From NCBI GenBank assembly GCA_030645295.1, contig JAUSMG010000220.1, forward strand, positions 1 to 32,305: a stretch of DNA of 32,305 bases. Direction: 5' to 3'. The position numbers and the translations under genes were made by a program. This stretch comes from Saprospiraceae bacterium. GTDB lineage: Bacteria > Bacteroidota > Bacteroidia > Chitinophagales > Saprospiraceae. The notes under the pieces were generated by a model. It made no database searches, was not told the origin of the DNA, and saw only the letters and a list, made by a program, of their open reading frames with translations. This document shows, one piece after another, positions 1 through 6,624 of the stretch (within the stretch, counting starts at the first letter, position 1; the number at the start of each line of letters is the position of its first letter).

Positions 1-114
1 GAAGGCATCAACTCTAAAATCCAACTTGCCAAACGACGAGCTAGAGGTTACCGGAACAAAGACAACTTTATGAACATGATCCTTTTCACTTGCGGCAAAC
101 TCAACTTTAAGCAC
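1..114 (-). CDS. possible partial ORF at the left edge, unknown function
   Basis: On the minus strand, a frame starting with GTG at 114 stays open to the window edge (about 38 codons, reading LKVEFAASEKDHVHKVVF...). It overlaps the stop codon of the upstream 206-aa ORF by 8 bp, as translationally coupled genes do. It is too short to identify. It could instead be the continuation of the 206-aa ORF after a frameshift. The composition looks coding, but this is a weak call that needs the neighbouring sequence. Confidence 0.3.
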   Translation of the reverse strand, partial: MLKVEFAASEKDHVHKVVFVPVTSSSSFGKLDFRVDAF

Positions 115-727
115 TCACCCATATAAAGTCACGAAGAGCCAGAGTTATAATACCAATCTTCTCTATTGGGGTTAAAATTAGCATTTCAGTAATGTAACAT
201 CTTGAAGACATATGACTCCACATTTTAAATGCATCTTTCCGGGATATCAAATATGCATTCTGCAACTCACCTTCTACAATATTCTTAACGTCTTCAACCA
301 AAGCCAGTCGTTGCTTAGGGTCCAGTGCTTTCATTGCAACTTCCCCTTGAGGCGGCATTAAACTGTGTAATTTTTGTAAAGATCTCCTTAAACCAAGCAA
401 ATTCGCAGTCCTGACATTTTTTGCAATTCTTGCATCAAGTGCATAATGTCTGTTTGCAGTTGCGAGCTGACCTCCAATATCTTTTAGCATCTCATCTTGC
501 TTTAAAAGTTGGAGTTGTGAATTCTCATATAAATGTGTGAGTTGACGAAGTTGTAGATCCTGAAGGGAGTCATTCTGAGTTAACTCAAGTGATTTTTGAG
601 CCAGTGTGTTTGCAGTATTTGCCAATCTTGTTGCGATAATAGCAAAATATATAGTAACGAATAACCCTGCGATGGATAAAATCAGTCCACCTCGTTCGAG
701 GTTCCAAAAAGGGGACGTGTTTTGCAT
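107..727 (-). CDS. small single-pass membrane protein with cytoplasmic coiled coil, hypothetical
   Basis: I do not recognise a family. The 206-aa product has a short N-terminus followed by one hydrophobic segment (about residues 13-36, GGLILSIAGLFVTIYFAIIA). A Gln/Leu-rich stretch (about 37-95) has the heptad-like look of a coiled coil, and a basic helical region follows. The layout resembles small bacterial membrane proteins annotated only as hypothetical. The ATG at 727 is preceded by a TAnnTTTG-type motif about 42 bp upstream, which supports this start. The C-terminus ends abruptly and another open frame continues past it (see the partial ORF at the left edge), so a frameshift or a short coupled gene is possible. 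Confidence 0.55.
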   Translation of the reverse strand: MQNTSPFWNLERGGLILSIAGLFVTIYFAIIATRLANTANTLAQKSLELTQNDSLQDLQLRQLTHLYENSQLQLLKQDEMLKDIGGQLATANRHYALDARIAKNVRTANLLGLRRSLQKLHSLMPPQGEVAMKALDPKQRLALVEDVKNIVEGELQNAYLISRKDAFKMWSHMSSRCYITEMLILTPIEKIGIITLALRDFIWVSA

Positions 728-768
728 GTCGTTTGTAGGTTTAAATTTTTTTTGATGCTTTTGTCTAA

Positions 769-776
769 CAAACGTA
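769..776 (-). promoter_or_regulatory. candidate Bacteroidota -7 element (TACGTTTG)
   Basis: On the minus strand the octamer matches the TAnnTTTG -7 consensus of Bacteroidota sigma factors and lies about 42 bp upstream of the ATG of the 206-aa ORF. No convincing TTTG -33 element was found at the expected distance, so support is partial. Confidence 0.35.
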
Positions 777-805
777 AAAACCTAGAATAGCTTGTACTAG
801 TCTTC

Positions 806-988
806 ATTCTCGCCGCGCTTGGTGTTGTCACCATATCTGTCCGAAACCTTGGTTCAGTCTACTGTTGAAATTTTTTAGAATAGAAAAACTGACTCAAAAC
901 GCCGGAGAGCCTTCAGCATTTTCCCGGATTTAAAGCGAGGTTTCATGTTTCGGACAGCTGTGGTGAAAAACCAAGCACGGCGGGAAAT
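806..988. repeat. MITE-like element with long imperfect terminal inverted repeats
   Basis: The left end (CGCCGCGCTTGGTGTTGTCACC...CTGTCCGAAACC) is the imperfect reverse complement of the right end (GGTTTCATGTTTCGGACAGCTG...CACGGCGGGAAAT). The arms are about 40 nt and bracket a ~100-bp core with no gene. The outermost block (CCAAGCACGGCGGGAAAT and its complement) recurs at 6105-6213, so the two belong to one repeat family. No transposase is present. A non-autonomous element or a palindromic intergenic repeat are both possible. Confidence 0.6.
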
Positions 989-1008
989 TATTACAATAGC
1001 TCCATAAT

Positions 1009-1118
1009 AAACGGTCACCAGCAGCAGCCAGCCGGAAGAAACATAGTGTGGGAAAGGCGTTTCAAGTAGAGGCATCCGGTTTTCTACCCAAACTACCAAG
1101 CCGTTGCTGGCAGGAAGG
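1009..1118. repeat. direct repeat A, copy 1 (flanks the BrnT/BrnA pair)
   Basis: A 64-bp block (1009-1072) is identical to 2029-2092. After a variable 20-nt spacer, a 26-bp block (1093-1118) is identical to 2111-2136. Short complementary segments (CCAGCA and TGCTGG) lie near the two ends, so the unit could fold into an imperfect hairpin. A 74-aa ORF in the track runs through this copy, but its similarity to an ORF in copy 2 comes from the shared DNA; I do not call it a gene. Confidence 0.8.
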
Positions 1119-1181
1119 GTAATAAGGTCTTATCCTGTTGACTTAACTATCTATTTGACTATAATATCAGCTAGTCAGTCT

Positions 1182-1559
1182 TTATGATTTCTCGTGTACC
1201 ATTTTTTGAGCACGATAAAAGCCGTCGAGCAACTTTTCTATCAAATGGTCCAATTGCACATTGTTGGATTCAACCCATTGGCTAATGTCGTCTTTCAAAA
1301 CTATCTTTACTTCAGTCTGCTTAGCCTTGGCAGGAGCATTTACCTTGACCCAGTCGCCTTCGAAGTCTTCATCATAGGCATTGTTGTTATCGTCATAGTA
1401 GATCACGGCTTCCGGGACTACTATCCCACCCTTGGACAGTTTCATGACGTCCAATGCTTCTACTTTTATCCGATTAAAGTCAATCGAATAGTTGCTTACC
1501 GATTCCCCCGATTCCAATTTTTGCAGGGCTTCCGAAACAGATATTTTATGATTCGTCAT
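1182..1559 (-). CDS. BrnA-like antitoxin, partner of the BrnT-like toxin
   Basis: The 125-aa acidic protein lies immediately downstream of the BrnT-like gene and overlaps it by 14 bp (1546-1559), the usual toxin-then-antitoxin order of brnTA modules. BrnA antitoxins bind BrnT and repress their own promoter through a ribbon-helix-helix DNA-binding domain. Here the C-terminal part (about residues 82-121: a VKIVL strand, then helices DISQWVESNN and LDHLIEKLLDGFYRAQKM) has the strand-helix-helix pattern of such a fold. The N-terminal half (an SVSEALQKLESGESV helix, then an IVVPEAVIYYDD segment) is not one I recognise from BrnA, and the protein is somewhat longer than the usual ~100 aa. Antitoxin function is inferred mainly from position and the C-terminal pattern. 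Confidence 0.65.
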   Translation of the reverse strand: MTNHKISVSEALQKLESGESVSNYSIDFNRIKVEALDVMKLSKGGIVVPEAVIYYDDNNNAYDEDFEGDWVKVNAPAKAKQTEVKIVLKDDISQWVESNNVQLDHLIEKLLDGFYRAQKMVHEKS

Positions 1560-1842
1560 CTTCCTTGCTGTTTAGTTTGTTAGACAAATAAGCCCGTCTT
1601 TCGTCTTGGTTGGCCCGTCTTGCAGATATGATTCGTATTATGAGGTCTCTTGCTGTGTAAACTACGCTAATAATCGCCTGAAATGCCTTCCCTACGGTCA
1701 AATATCTAGTTTCTCCTTGTTTATCTGACACATATTCAAGCCTGTTTTTATCGTTGAAAACATCGGTCGCATCTTCAAAAGCAATTTTATGCTTCTCCTG
1801 ATTTGACTTGTTTTTGTTATCGTCCCAATCAAAATTAGGCAT
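1546..1842 (-). CDS. brnT: BrnT-family ribonuclease toxin
   Basis: The 98-aa protein matches the BrnT (DUF497) layout. It opens with the F-x-WDDNKNKSNQEKHKIAFEDA block, where the family has WD..KA..N..KHG(I/V)SFEEA. A VF.D segment follows, then the core strands TRYLTVGKAFQAIISVVYTARD, and finally the diagnostic IRIISARRANQDERRAY motif. BrnT is a RelE-like endoribonuclease that inhibits translation under stress. The start codon at 1842 puts the signature WD pair at residues 6-7, as expected. The BrnA-like gene overlaps its 3' end by 14 bp. The module is bracketed by two copies of direct repeat A, which suggests it arrived as a unit. Family assignment is confident; activity is inferred. Confidence 0.88.
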   Translation of the reverse strand: MPNFDWDDNKNKSNQEKHKIAFEDATDVFNDKNRLEYVSDKQGETRYLTVGKAFQAIISVVYTARDLIIRIISARRANQDERRAYLSNKLNSKEDDES

Positions 1843-1852
1843 GTTTTGGATT

Positions 1853-1860
1853 CAAAGTTA
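1853..1860 (-). promoter_or_regulatory. candidate -7 element (TAACTTTG) for brnTA
   Basis: The octamer fits TAnnTTTG on the minus strand but lies only about 10 bp from the BrnT-like ATG. It would produce a nearly leaderless transcript. That is possible for an autoregulated toxin-antitoxin module, but the match may be chance. Confidence 0.25.
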
Positions 1861-1990
1861 AATGATTCTACAAAAATCAGAGATACATTTAAAATTTATT
1901 TATGTGATTTTTCATCCTAATCCAATGCACTCGCCTTCGTCCCTCCCTGCCTTCATCAAGATTATGGCAGGTAAAATGGGGATATGGCAA

Positions 1991-2029
1991 AAACCCGCCT
2001 TCGCCCCTAGACGGGGCTATGGCGGGTAA
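1991..2029. repeat. GC-rich palindromic repeat (ACCCGCC...GGCGGGT)
   Basis: The arms ACCCGCC and GGCGGGT enclose a second stem (CGCCCC/GGGGC). The element abuts the left end of direct repeat A copy 2. A similar palindrome lies on the other side of that copy at 2145-2181, so this looks like one intergenic palindrome family. It could act as a terminator or attenuator, but no T-run follows. Confidence 0.55.
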
Positions 2030-2136
2030 AACGGTCACCAGCAGCAGCCAGCCGGAAGAAACATAGTGTGGGAAAGGCGTTTCAAGTAGAGGGAACTGTC
2101 TTCGCACCACCTACCAAGCCGTTGCTGGCAGGAAGG
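2029..2136. repeat. direct repeat A, copy 2
   Basis: This copy is identical to copy 1 over the first 64 bp and the last 26 bp. The middle is different (18 nt against 20 nt) and shows no similarity. The two copies are in the same orientation, about 1,020 bp apart, and enclose the BrnT/BrnA pair. Confidence 0.8.
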
Positions 2137-2144
2137 CTTCGACA

Positions 2145-2181
2145 TTTTACCCGCCGTAGCCTTAGCGTAGGCGGGGTAAAA
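2145..2181. repeat. palindromic repeat TTTTACCCGCC...GGCGGGGTAAAA
   Basis: Nearly perfect inverted repeat with a short loop (stem TTTTACCCGCC-TA with TA-GGCGGGGTAAAA). It resembles the palindrome at 1991-2029. With its flanking T and A runs it could serve as a bidirectional terminator, but it lies about 160 bp from the nrdA stop and may simply be an interspersed repeat. Confidence 0.55.
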
Positions 2182-2228
2182 ACATAAATCCCGACTGTCA
2201 AATTGCCGCCCCCGGCGACCGTTATTTC

Positions 2229-2340
2229 AATTTACGATTTACGATTTTGGATTTACGATTTTGTTGATTCGAAGCGATAAAAGATCTCCCCTTTTTCGGA
2301 TCAAAAAAATCGTAAATCGTAATTCCAAAATCGTAAATCC
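2229..2340. repeat. long inverted repeat built from ATTTACGATTT units, downstream of nrdA
   Basis: The left arm (2229-2262) consists of repeated TTTACGATTT units. The right arm (2303-2340) is the reverse complement (AAATCGTAAAT units). A ~40-bp loop containing AAAGATCTCCCC lies between them. The right arm ends one or two bases before the nrdA stop codon, so the nrdA transcript must end in or run through this structure. It may protect the mRNA 3' end or act as a terminator. It contains no ORF of its own. Confidence 0.65.
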
Positions 2341-2341
2341 A

Positions 2342-4780
2342 TTATGCAGAACACGCTTCGCAGTCCGGATTATCAATACTGCAAATCTTGCCTGCTACCT
2401 GTTCGATGTCCAGCGCCGACATCTGCACAGGAGCAGGCGCCGCTTTTTCTGCCGCCACGCTCGCCGTTACGATCGGCTCCGTAGACTTTGCATTCTGCAC
2501 AAACTTCTGCTGGTGCTTTTTGCTGAGGGTGAACTTGATCGGGTCGGTGGCCGCCTTGGAGCGGAGGTAGTACATGCCCGTTTTCAGGCCTTTTTGCCAG
2601 GCGTAGAAGTGCATCGACGAGAGTTTAGCAAACGTCGGCGCTTCCATGAACACGTTGAGGCTCTGGCTCTGGCAGATGTAAGCGCCACGATCCGCACTCA
2701 TGTCAATGATGACTTTCTGGCTGATTTCGTAGGCGGTTTTGTACACGTCGCGGACTTCTTTCGGAATGTCCTCGATGCCTTGTACCGAGCCGTTGGCGGC
2801 CATGATGGCTTCGCGCATTTCTTCGTCCCACATGCCGAGGCGCACGAGGTCGCGCATGAGGTGTTTGTTCACCACAATGTGCTCGCCCGCGAGGGTACGA
2901 CGGGTGTAGAGGTTCGAGGTATAAGGCTCGAAGCACTCGTTGTTGCCCAGGATCTGGCTGGTGCTGGCTGTTGGCATCGGCGCCACCAGTAGTGAATTGC
3001 GCAGTCCAACCTGCTTCACGCGCTCGCGCAAACCATCCCAATCCCAACGTTTTGAAGGGGTTACGCCCCATAGATCGAACTGGAACATGCCCTTGCTCAT
3101 CGGCGAACCCTGGAAGGTTTCGTAGGCGCCCAGTTTCTCCGCCAGGCTGGCAGATTCCGTCACTGCGGCGAAATAGATGGTCTCAAAAATGTCCTTGTTC
3201 AACTGCTTCGCTGCCTCGCTGTCGAAGGCCATACCCATCAGAATGAACGCATCGGCCAGTCCCTGCACCCCCAAACCAATGGGACGGTGGCGCATGTTCG
3301 AGTTCCGCGCTTCCGGGATCGGGTAGTAGTTTACATCAATGACCTTGTTCAGGTTGCGGGTCGCCACTTTGGTGATCTCCACAAGTTTGTCAAAGTCAAA
3401 TTTGCCGTTCACTACAAATTTTGGCAACGCAATGGACGCCAGGTTACACACCGCCACCTCGTCTTTCGATGTGTATTCGATGATCTCCGTGCAAAGGTTG
3501 GAGGAGCGAATGGTGCCCAGGTTTTGCTGGTTGCTCTTCTGATTTGCCGCGTCTTTGTAGAGGATGTAGGGAGTACCGGTTTCCGTCTGGCTTTCCATCA
3601 CGGCGTTCCAGAGATCGCGGGCTTTCACCACTTTACGGGCGCGGCCTTCTTTTTCGTACTGGTGGTACAGCGCTTCAAATTTCGCTCCGTACACGTCGAA
3701 CAGGCCCGGCGCTTCGTTCGGATCGAACAGCGTCCAGTCCGCATCGGCTTTCACGCGTTCCATGAATAAGTCGCTGATCCACAGGGCATAGAACAGGTCC
3801 CGGGCGCGGTTTTCTTCCTTGCCGTGGTTCTTTTTTAGTTCCAGAAACTCAAAAATATCGGCGTGCCATGGCTCGATATACACCGCGAAGGCGCCCTTGC
3901 GTTTGCCGCCGCCCTGGTCCACGTAGCGGGCCGCGTCGTTGAACACGCGCAGCATCGGGATGATCCCGTTGGAGGTGCCGCCTGTGCCTTTAATGTAGGA
4001 ACCCGTGGCGCGAATGTTGTGGATGCTCAGGCCGATGCCGCCCGCGCTCTGGCTGATGAGGGCGCAGCGGGAAAGCGTCTCGAAAATGCCCGCAATACTG
4101 TCGTCCGTCATGGTGAGCAGGAAGCAGGACGACATCTGTGGCTTTGGCGAGCCGGCGTTGAACAAGGTGGGCGTGGCGTGGATAAACCAGCGCTCGCTCA
4201 TCAGGTTGTAGGTCTCTATGGCCGCATCGATGTCTTCGCCGTGGATGCCGACGGCTACGCGCATGAAGAGGTGTTGTGGACGTTCCGCCACCTTGCCGTT
4301 CATGCGCATGAGGTAGGAGCGTTCCAGCGTTTTGAAGCCGAAGTAATCGAAGTCAAAATCGCGGTCAAAAATGATCGCCGAGTCGAAGCGGGACTTGTGC
4401 TGCTGCACGGTGCGATGGGTATCATCGCTGATGAGTCCTGCGCGATCGCCGGTTTTAGGATCCACATAGTGATAGAGATCGTCTATCACCTTGGAGAAAG
4501 ATTTTTCGGTCTCCTTGTGGAGGTTGCTCACAGCGATGCGCGCGGCCAACAGGGCATAGTCCGGGTGGATCGTAGCCATGGTGGCGGCTGTTTCTGCCGC
4601 AAGGTTGTCGAGTTCGACGGTGGTCACGCCGTCGTAAAGCCCCATGATGACTTTTTTAGAGACTTCAATGAGGTTGACGTAATTGGTATCGAGACCATAC
4701 GTCATTTTGCGGAGGCGCGCCGTGATCTTGTCGAACGACACTTCCTCTTTCTGACCGCTGCGTTTGATTACTTGCATCAT
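2342..4780 (-). CDS. nrdA: class Ia ribonucleoside-diphosphate reductase, alpha (catalytic) subunit
   Basis: The 812-aa protein reduces ribonucleoside diphosphates to deoxyribonucleotides, with the radical supplied by NrdB. An N-terminal ATP-cone covers about residues 2-95 ([18 protein letters not shown]). Catalytic residues are visible: C219 in MSSCF, N428/C430/E432 in SNLCTEI, and C445 in AVCNL. These numbers are close to those of the mouse enzyme (218, 427, 429, 431, 444), so this is the eukaryote-like type. A YY pair for radical transfer lies in GMYYLRSKA. The C-terminal tail ends with [13 protein letters not shown], providing the shuttle cysteine pair (CEAC). The protein is full length. 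The ATG at 4780 starts directly with the ATP-cone. Its usual partner nrdB is 4.9 kb upstream on the same strand, separated by accessory genes, so the two are probably not one tight operon. I saw no clear NrdR box. Confidence 0.97.
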   Translation of the reverse strand: MMQVIKRSGQKEEVSFDKITARLRKMTYGLDTNYVNLIEVSKKVIMGLYDGVTTVELDNLAAETAATMATIHPDYALLAARIAVSNLHKETEKSFSKVIDDLYHYVDPKTGDRAGLISDDTHRTVQQHKSRFDSAIIFDRDFDFDYFGFKTLERSYLMRMNGKVAERPQHLFMRVAVGIHGEDIDAAIETYNLMSERWFIHATPTLFNAGSPKPQMSSCFLLTMTDDSIAGIFETLSRCALISQSAGGIGLSIHNIRATGSYIKGTGGTSNGIIPMLRVFNDAARYVDQGGGKRKGAFAVYIEPWHADIFEFLELKKNHGKEENRARDLFYALWISDLFMERVKADADWTLFDPNEAPGLFDVYGAKFEALYHQYEKEGRARKVVKARDLWNAVMESQTETGTPYILYKDAANQKSNQQNLGTIRSSNLCTEIIEYTSKDEVAVCNLASIALPKFVVNGKFDFDKLVEITKVATRNLNKVIDVNYYPIPEARNSNMRHRPIGLGVQGLADAFILMGMAFDSEAAKQLNKDIFETIYFAAVTESASLAEKLGAYETFQGSPMSKGMFQFDLWGVTPSKRWDWDGLRERVKQVGLRNSLLVAPMPTASTSQILGNNECFEPYTSNLYTRRTLAGEHIVVNKHLMRDLVRLGMWDEEMREAIMAANGSVQGIEDIPKEVRDVYKTAYEISQKVIIDMSADRGAYICQSQSLNVFMEAPTFAKLSSMHFYAWQKGLKTGMYYLRSKAATDPIKFTLSKKHQQKFVQNAKSTEPIVTASVAAEKAAPAPVQMSALDIEQVAGKICSIDNPDCEACSA

Positions 4781-4845
4781 GATTGTGGGTTGTAGAAATG
4801 TTCTTTTTTATGTCGGATTGGGTTGTGCGATTGATTTTTAGTCTA

Positions 4846-5187
4846 TTATATCTGATTGAGCATATTTTCCATTTGCTGTTTGAAGTCGGCAAGTTTAGTC
4901 TCGCGTATTTCCCAAATGATGTTGTAGTCAATTCCAAAATAATCGTGGGCGATCCTGTGCCGAAGTCCTATAATCCTGCGCCATTCGACTTCTGGGAACT
5001 CGCTGTGCAATCGCTCCTCGATCCGGTTGGCTGCTTCGCCAATGATTTCAAAATTGCGCACAACGGCATCTGCGGTACGTTCGTCCTGCATAAAGTCGCC
5101 GAATTCCATCCCCGCTGTGTAGCGGAATATCTTGTCAATGGACTCAATTATGTCCATCAATAGGTCTTTGTTGCTTCGTTTAGACAT
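4846..5187 (-). CDS. hepT: HepT-like toxin (HEPN/DUF86 ribonuclease)
   Basis: The 113-aa all-helical protein carries the HEPN catalytic motif RX4HXY, seen as RHRIAHDY at about residues 76-83 (R78 is an extra Arg within the X4). It also has the family block NFEIIGEAANRI. HepT toxins are RNases, reported to act on tRNA or mRNA, and are silenced by the MntA antitoxin, which adds AMP groups to the motif tyrosine. All motif residues are intact, so both nuclease activity and its neutralisation site appear preserved. The gene overlaps the upstream mntA by 8 bp. It lies only 65 bp upstream of the nrdA start on the same strand, so read-through into nrdA is possible. Confidence 0.9.
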   Translation of the reverse strand: MSKRSNKDLLMDIIESIDKIFRYTAGMEFGDFMQDERTADAVVRNFEIIGEAANRIEERLHSEFPEVEWRRIIGLRHRIAHDYFGIDYNIIWEIRETKLADFKQQMENMLNQI

Positions 5188-5470
5188 ACTTCAAGTCTGA
5201 TTCAATGTGTTTAAAATAGCGGTCTTTCACACCGTTTCGAGTCACTAAGTCCACTTTACAGCCGAGCAGATCCTCCAACTCGCAAGCCAGGTCAATAAAT
5301 TCAATCCCGACTGGTTCGTTGAATTCCACCATGATATCCACATCGCTATCCGGCCTGTTGTCGCCCCGGCTGACCGAGCCGAAAATGGCCAGGCTTTTCA
5401 GCGGGTACTTGCTGAAAAGGTGCTCGCGCTGGGCGGCTAAAGTGGCGGATATGGTGGAGAAGTTGGTCAT
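5180..5470 (-). CDS. mntA: MntA-like minimal nucleotidyltransferase antitoxin
   Basis: The 96-aa protein is a minimal nucleotidyltransferase with the pol-beta signature GSVSRGD (residues 31-37) followed by DSDVDIMV (41-48). The Asp pair of DVD binds the metal, and a third acidic residue probably lies in the KVDLVT strand (DL). In MntA-HepT modules this enzyme AMPylates the toxin tyrosine. The order antitoxin then toxin, with an 8-bp overlap, is typical. The ATG at 5470 gives a normal family length. No promoter motif is obvious in the 85-bp gap upstream. Confidence 0.9.
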   Translation of the reverse strand: MTNFSTISATLAAQREHLFSKYPLKSLAIFGSVSRGDNRPDSDVDIMVEFNEPVGIEFIDLACELEDLLGCKVDLVTRNGVKDRYFKHIESDLKYV

Positions 5471-5555
5471 TTTTTATTCTTTTTGGTTTTGCGGAGTTAA
5501 AGGCTGAGGATGGCTTCTATGAGGTTTGGCCTTGGCTGAGCCGATGGTAAAATCA

Positions 5556-6095
5556 TTAAGCCTCAATATGCGCGACTATCTTCTTTTTAGTTAAATTATT
5601 CGAGGAGTATTGTTTGCCTATAGTGGACTCAATTGTAAAGCAAACTTTATCTCTTTCTTTGATTCTACAGATAACTTGTTCAACTAGATCAACAGTATCA
5701 TATTCAAATTCTTGCTGCTGTCCATGTTCTAATTTCATTGGAAATTTATGCTGTTCATTTAATAACACAAGTGAAAACCTATTTTTTCTGTCAATTTTTC
5801 TGGATAGTTTAATACCTGGTTGTTTAATATAAATAGGATTTGAGGATTTGTTAACTATGGTACATTTGATTAAAACTGGCCCTTTTTTTCTACCAAACGA
5901 GCCCAAATAAAGTGTATGCCGCATCTCAGCAGTCACCTTAACCTTTGATGATAAAGATGTGACGTATTGCTTAACTGGTTTGAAAAAAAATGTTATTAAA
6001 AATGTTATTGTACCAATTGTGGCTGCCCAAGTAGCAACTCTTACTTTATCGTCTGATTGATAAAGGTTTAAGTACCAGTTCCACAGTTCTGTCAT
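5556..6095 (-). CDS. membrane-anchored hypothetical protein
   Basis: The ORF track starts at 6140, but the first 15 codons would be read from the MITE-like element at 6105-6213. The internal ATG at 6095 (MTELWNWYLNLYQSDD) is the more natural start and gives 179 aa. One membrane segment (VATWAATIGTITFLITFFFKP) follows the short N-terminus. A beta-rich C-terminal domain follows, of the type often described as an immunoglobulin-like or YdjX-free soluble domain, with strands such as GPVLIKCTIVNKSSNPIYI. I do not recognise a family. The AT-rich composition relative to neighbouring nrdA suggests accessory origin. Confidence 0.6.
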   Translation of the reverse strand: MTELWNWYLNLYQSDDKVRVATWAATIGTITFLITFFFKPVKQYVTSLSSKVKVTAEMRHTLYLGSFGRKKGPVLIKCTIVNKSSNPIYIKQPGIKLSRKIDRKNRFSLVLLNEQHKFPMKLEHGQQQEFEYDTVDLVEQVICRIKERDKVCFTIESTIGKQYSSNNLTKKKIVAHIEA

Positions 6096-6104
6096 AAAAA
6101 ATTC

Positions 6105-6213
6105 ATTTCCCGCCGTGCTTGGTGTTTTCACCAAGCACACAGCGGAGTGAGTGTTTCAAATTCAGTTCCCATCCTAGTAGTGCTTGGTGAAAACACCAAG
6201 CACGGCGGGAAAT
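6105..6213. mobile_element. 109-bp MITE-like element with perfect 34-bp terminal inverted repeats
   Basis: The left arm (6105-6138, ATTTCCCGCCGTGCTTGGTG...) is the exact reverse complement of the right arm (6180-6213). Each arm is itself a palindrome, GTGCTTGGTG-TTTT-CACCAAGCAC, so the element can fold as two small hairpins or as one long one. The core is about 41 bp with no gene. No clear target-site duplication is seen. The outer arm sequence recurs at the ends of the 806-988 element. Mobility is inferred from structure and recurrence only. Confidence 0.7.
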
Positions 6214-6233
6214 CACTGTAGTGCGTCCATGTC

Positions 6234-6260
6234 AATTTTCCAGTCAGTGACTGGAAAATT
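6234..6260. repeat. perfect 27-bp palindrome
   Basis: AATTTTCCAGTCA-G-TGACTGGAAAATT has 13-bp arms around a single central base. It lies between the MITE-like element and the 3' end of the MbtH-like gene. The single-base centre makes an RNA hairpin less natural than a dimeric protein-binding site, but a terminator role is possible. Confidence 0.6.
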
Positions 6261-6371
6261 AGATATAGTTCGTAAAACTGCCGCATTTGGTACAAGTGCG
6301 TCTTACCGACATGTATGCGGATTCTGGTTGCATGTTTTTTAAAAGGCGTACTTAGTCTGAAAAACATTCTA

Positions 6372-6593
6372 CTATTCCCCTCTCCTGTTCCGCTCATCTT
6401 CTTCCATCTTTTTCCGCAAACTCAGCGGGCGCATATCCGTCCAAACTTCTTCGATATAGGCCAGGCATTCGGCTTTACTGCCTTGCTTGCCTGCATCGTT
6501 CCAGCCGAGTGCGTTTTCCCGGTCGGCGGGCCAGATGCTGTATTGTTCTTCGTGGTTTACGACCACTTTGTAGAGGGTGAGGTCTTCTTCCAT
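6372..6593 (-). CDS. MbtH-like protein (NRPS adenylation-domain chaperone), orphan
   Basis: The 73-aa protein is a complete MbtH-like domain. It has [20 protein letters not shown] (about residues 13-32) followed by the diagnostic [19 protein letters not shown] block (42-60), including the conserved tryptophans. MbtH-like proteins bind the adenylation domains of nonribosomal peptide synthetases and are needed for their folding or activity. They are normally encoded beside the synthetase. No NRPS, siderophore or peptide-tailoring gene is in this window, so this copy would have to act in trans or be a relic. The gene stands alone between repeat-rich gaps. The reading frame is intact. Confidence 0.93.
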   Translation of the reverse strand: MEEDLTLYKVVVNHEEQYSIWPADRENALGWNDAGKQGSKAECLAYIEEVWTDMRPLSLRKKMEEDERNRRGE

Positions 6594-6624
6594 GGTGGTG
6601 TTAGTTTAGTTATTAGCGATTTTT

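Noticed and set aside
875-1099. 74-aa and 73-aa ORFs sharing LLETPFPHYVSSGWLLLVTV
   Set aside because: The shared peptide comes from identical 64-bp repeat DNA; outside it the ORFs differ completely and the spacer lengths (20 and 18 nt) shift the upstream frame, so protein-level selection is unlikely.
1009-2136. Integron cassette with attC sites
   Set aside because: The repeats have conserved ends, a variable centre and weak self-complementarity, but lack recognisable GTTRRRY/RYYYAAC core sites, and no integrase is seen.
2261-4795. Plus-strand ORFs of 243, 160 and 310 aa opposite nrdA
   Set aside because: They are antisense shadows of the high-GC nrdA coding frame, with no recognisable motifs and His/Arg/Val-rich composition typical of such shadows.
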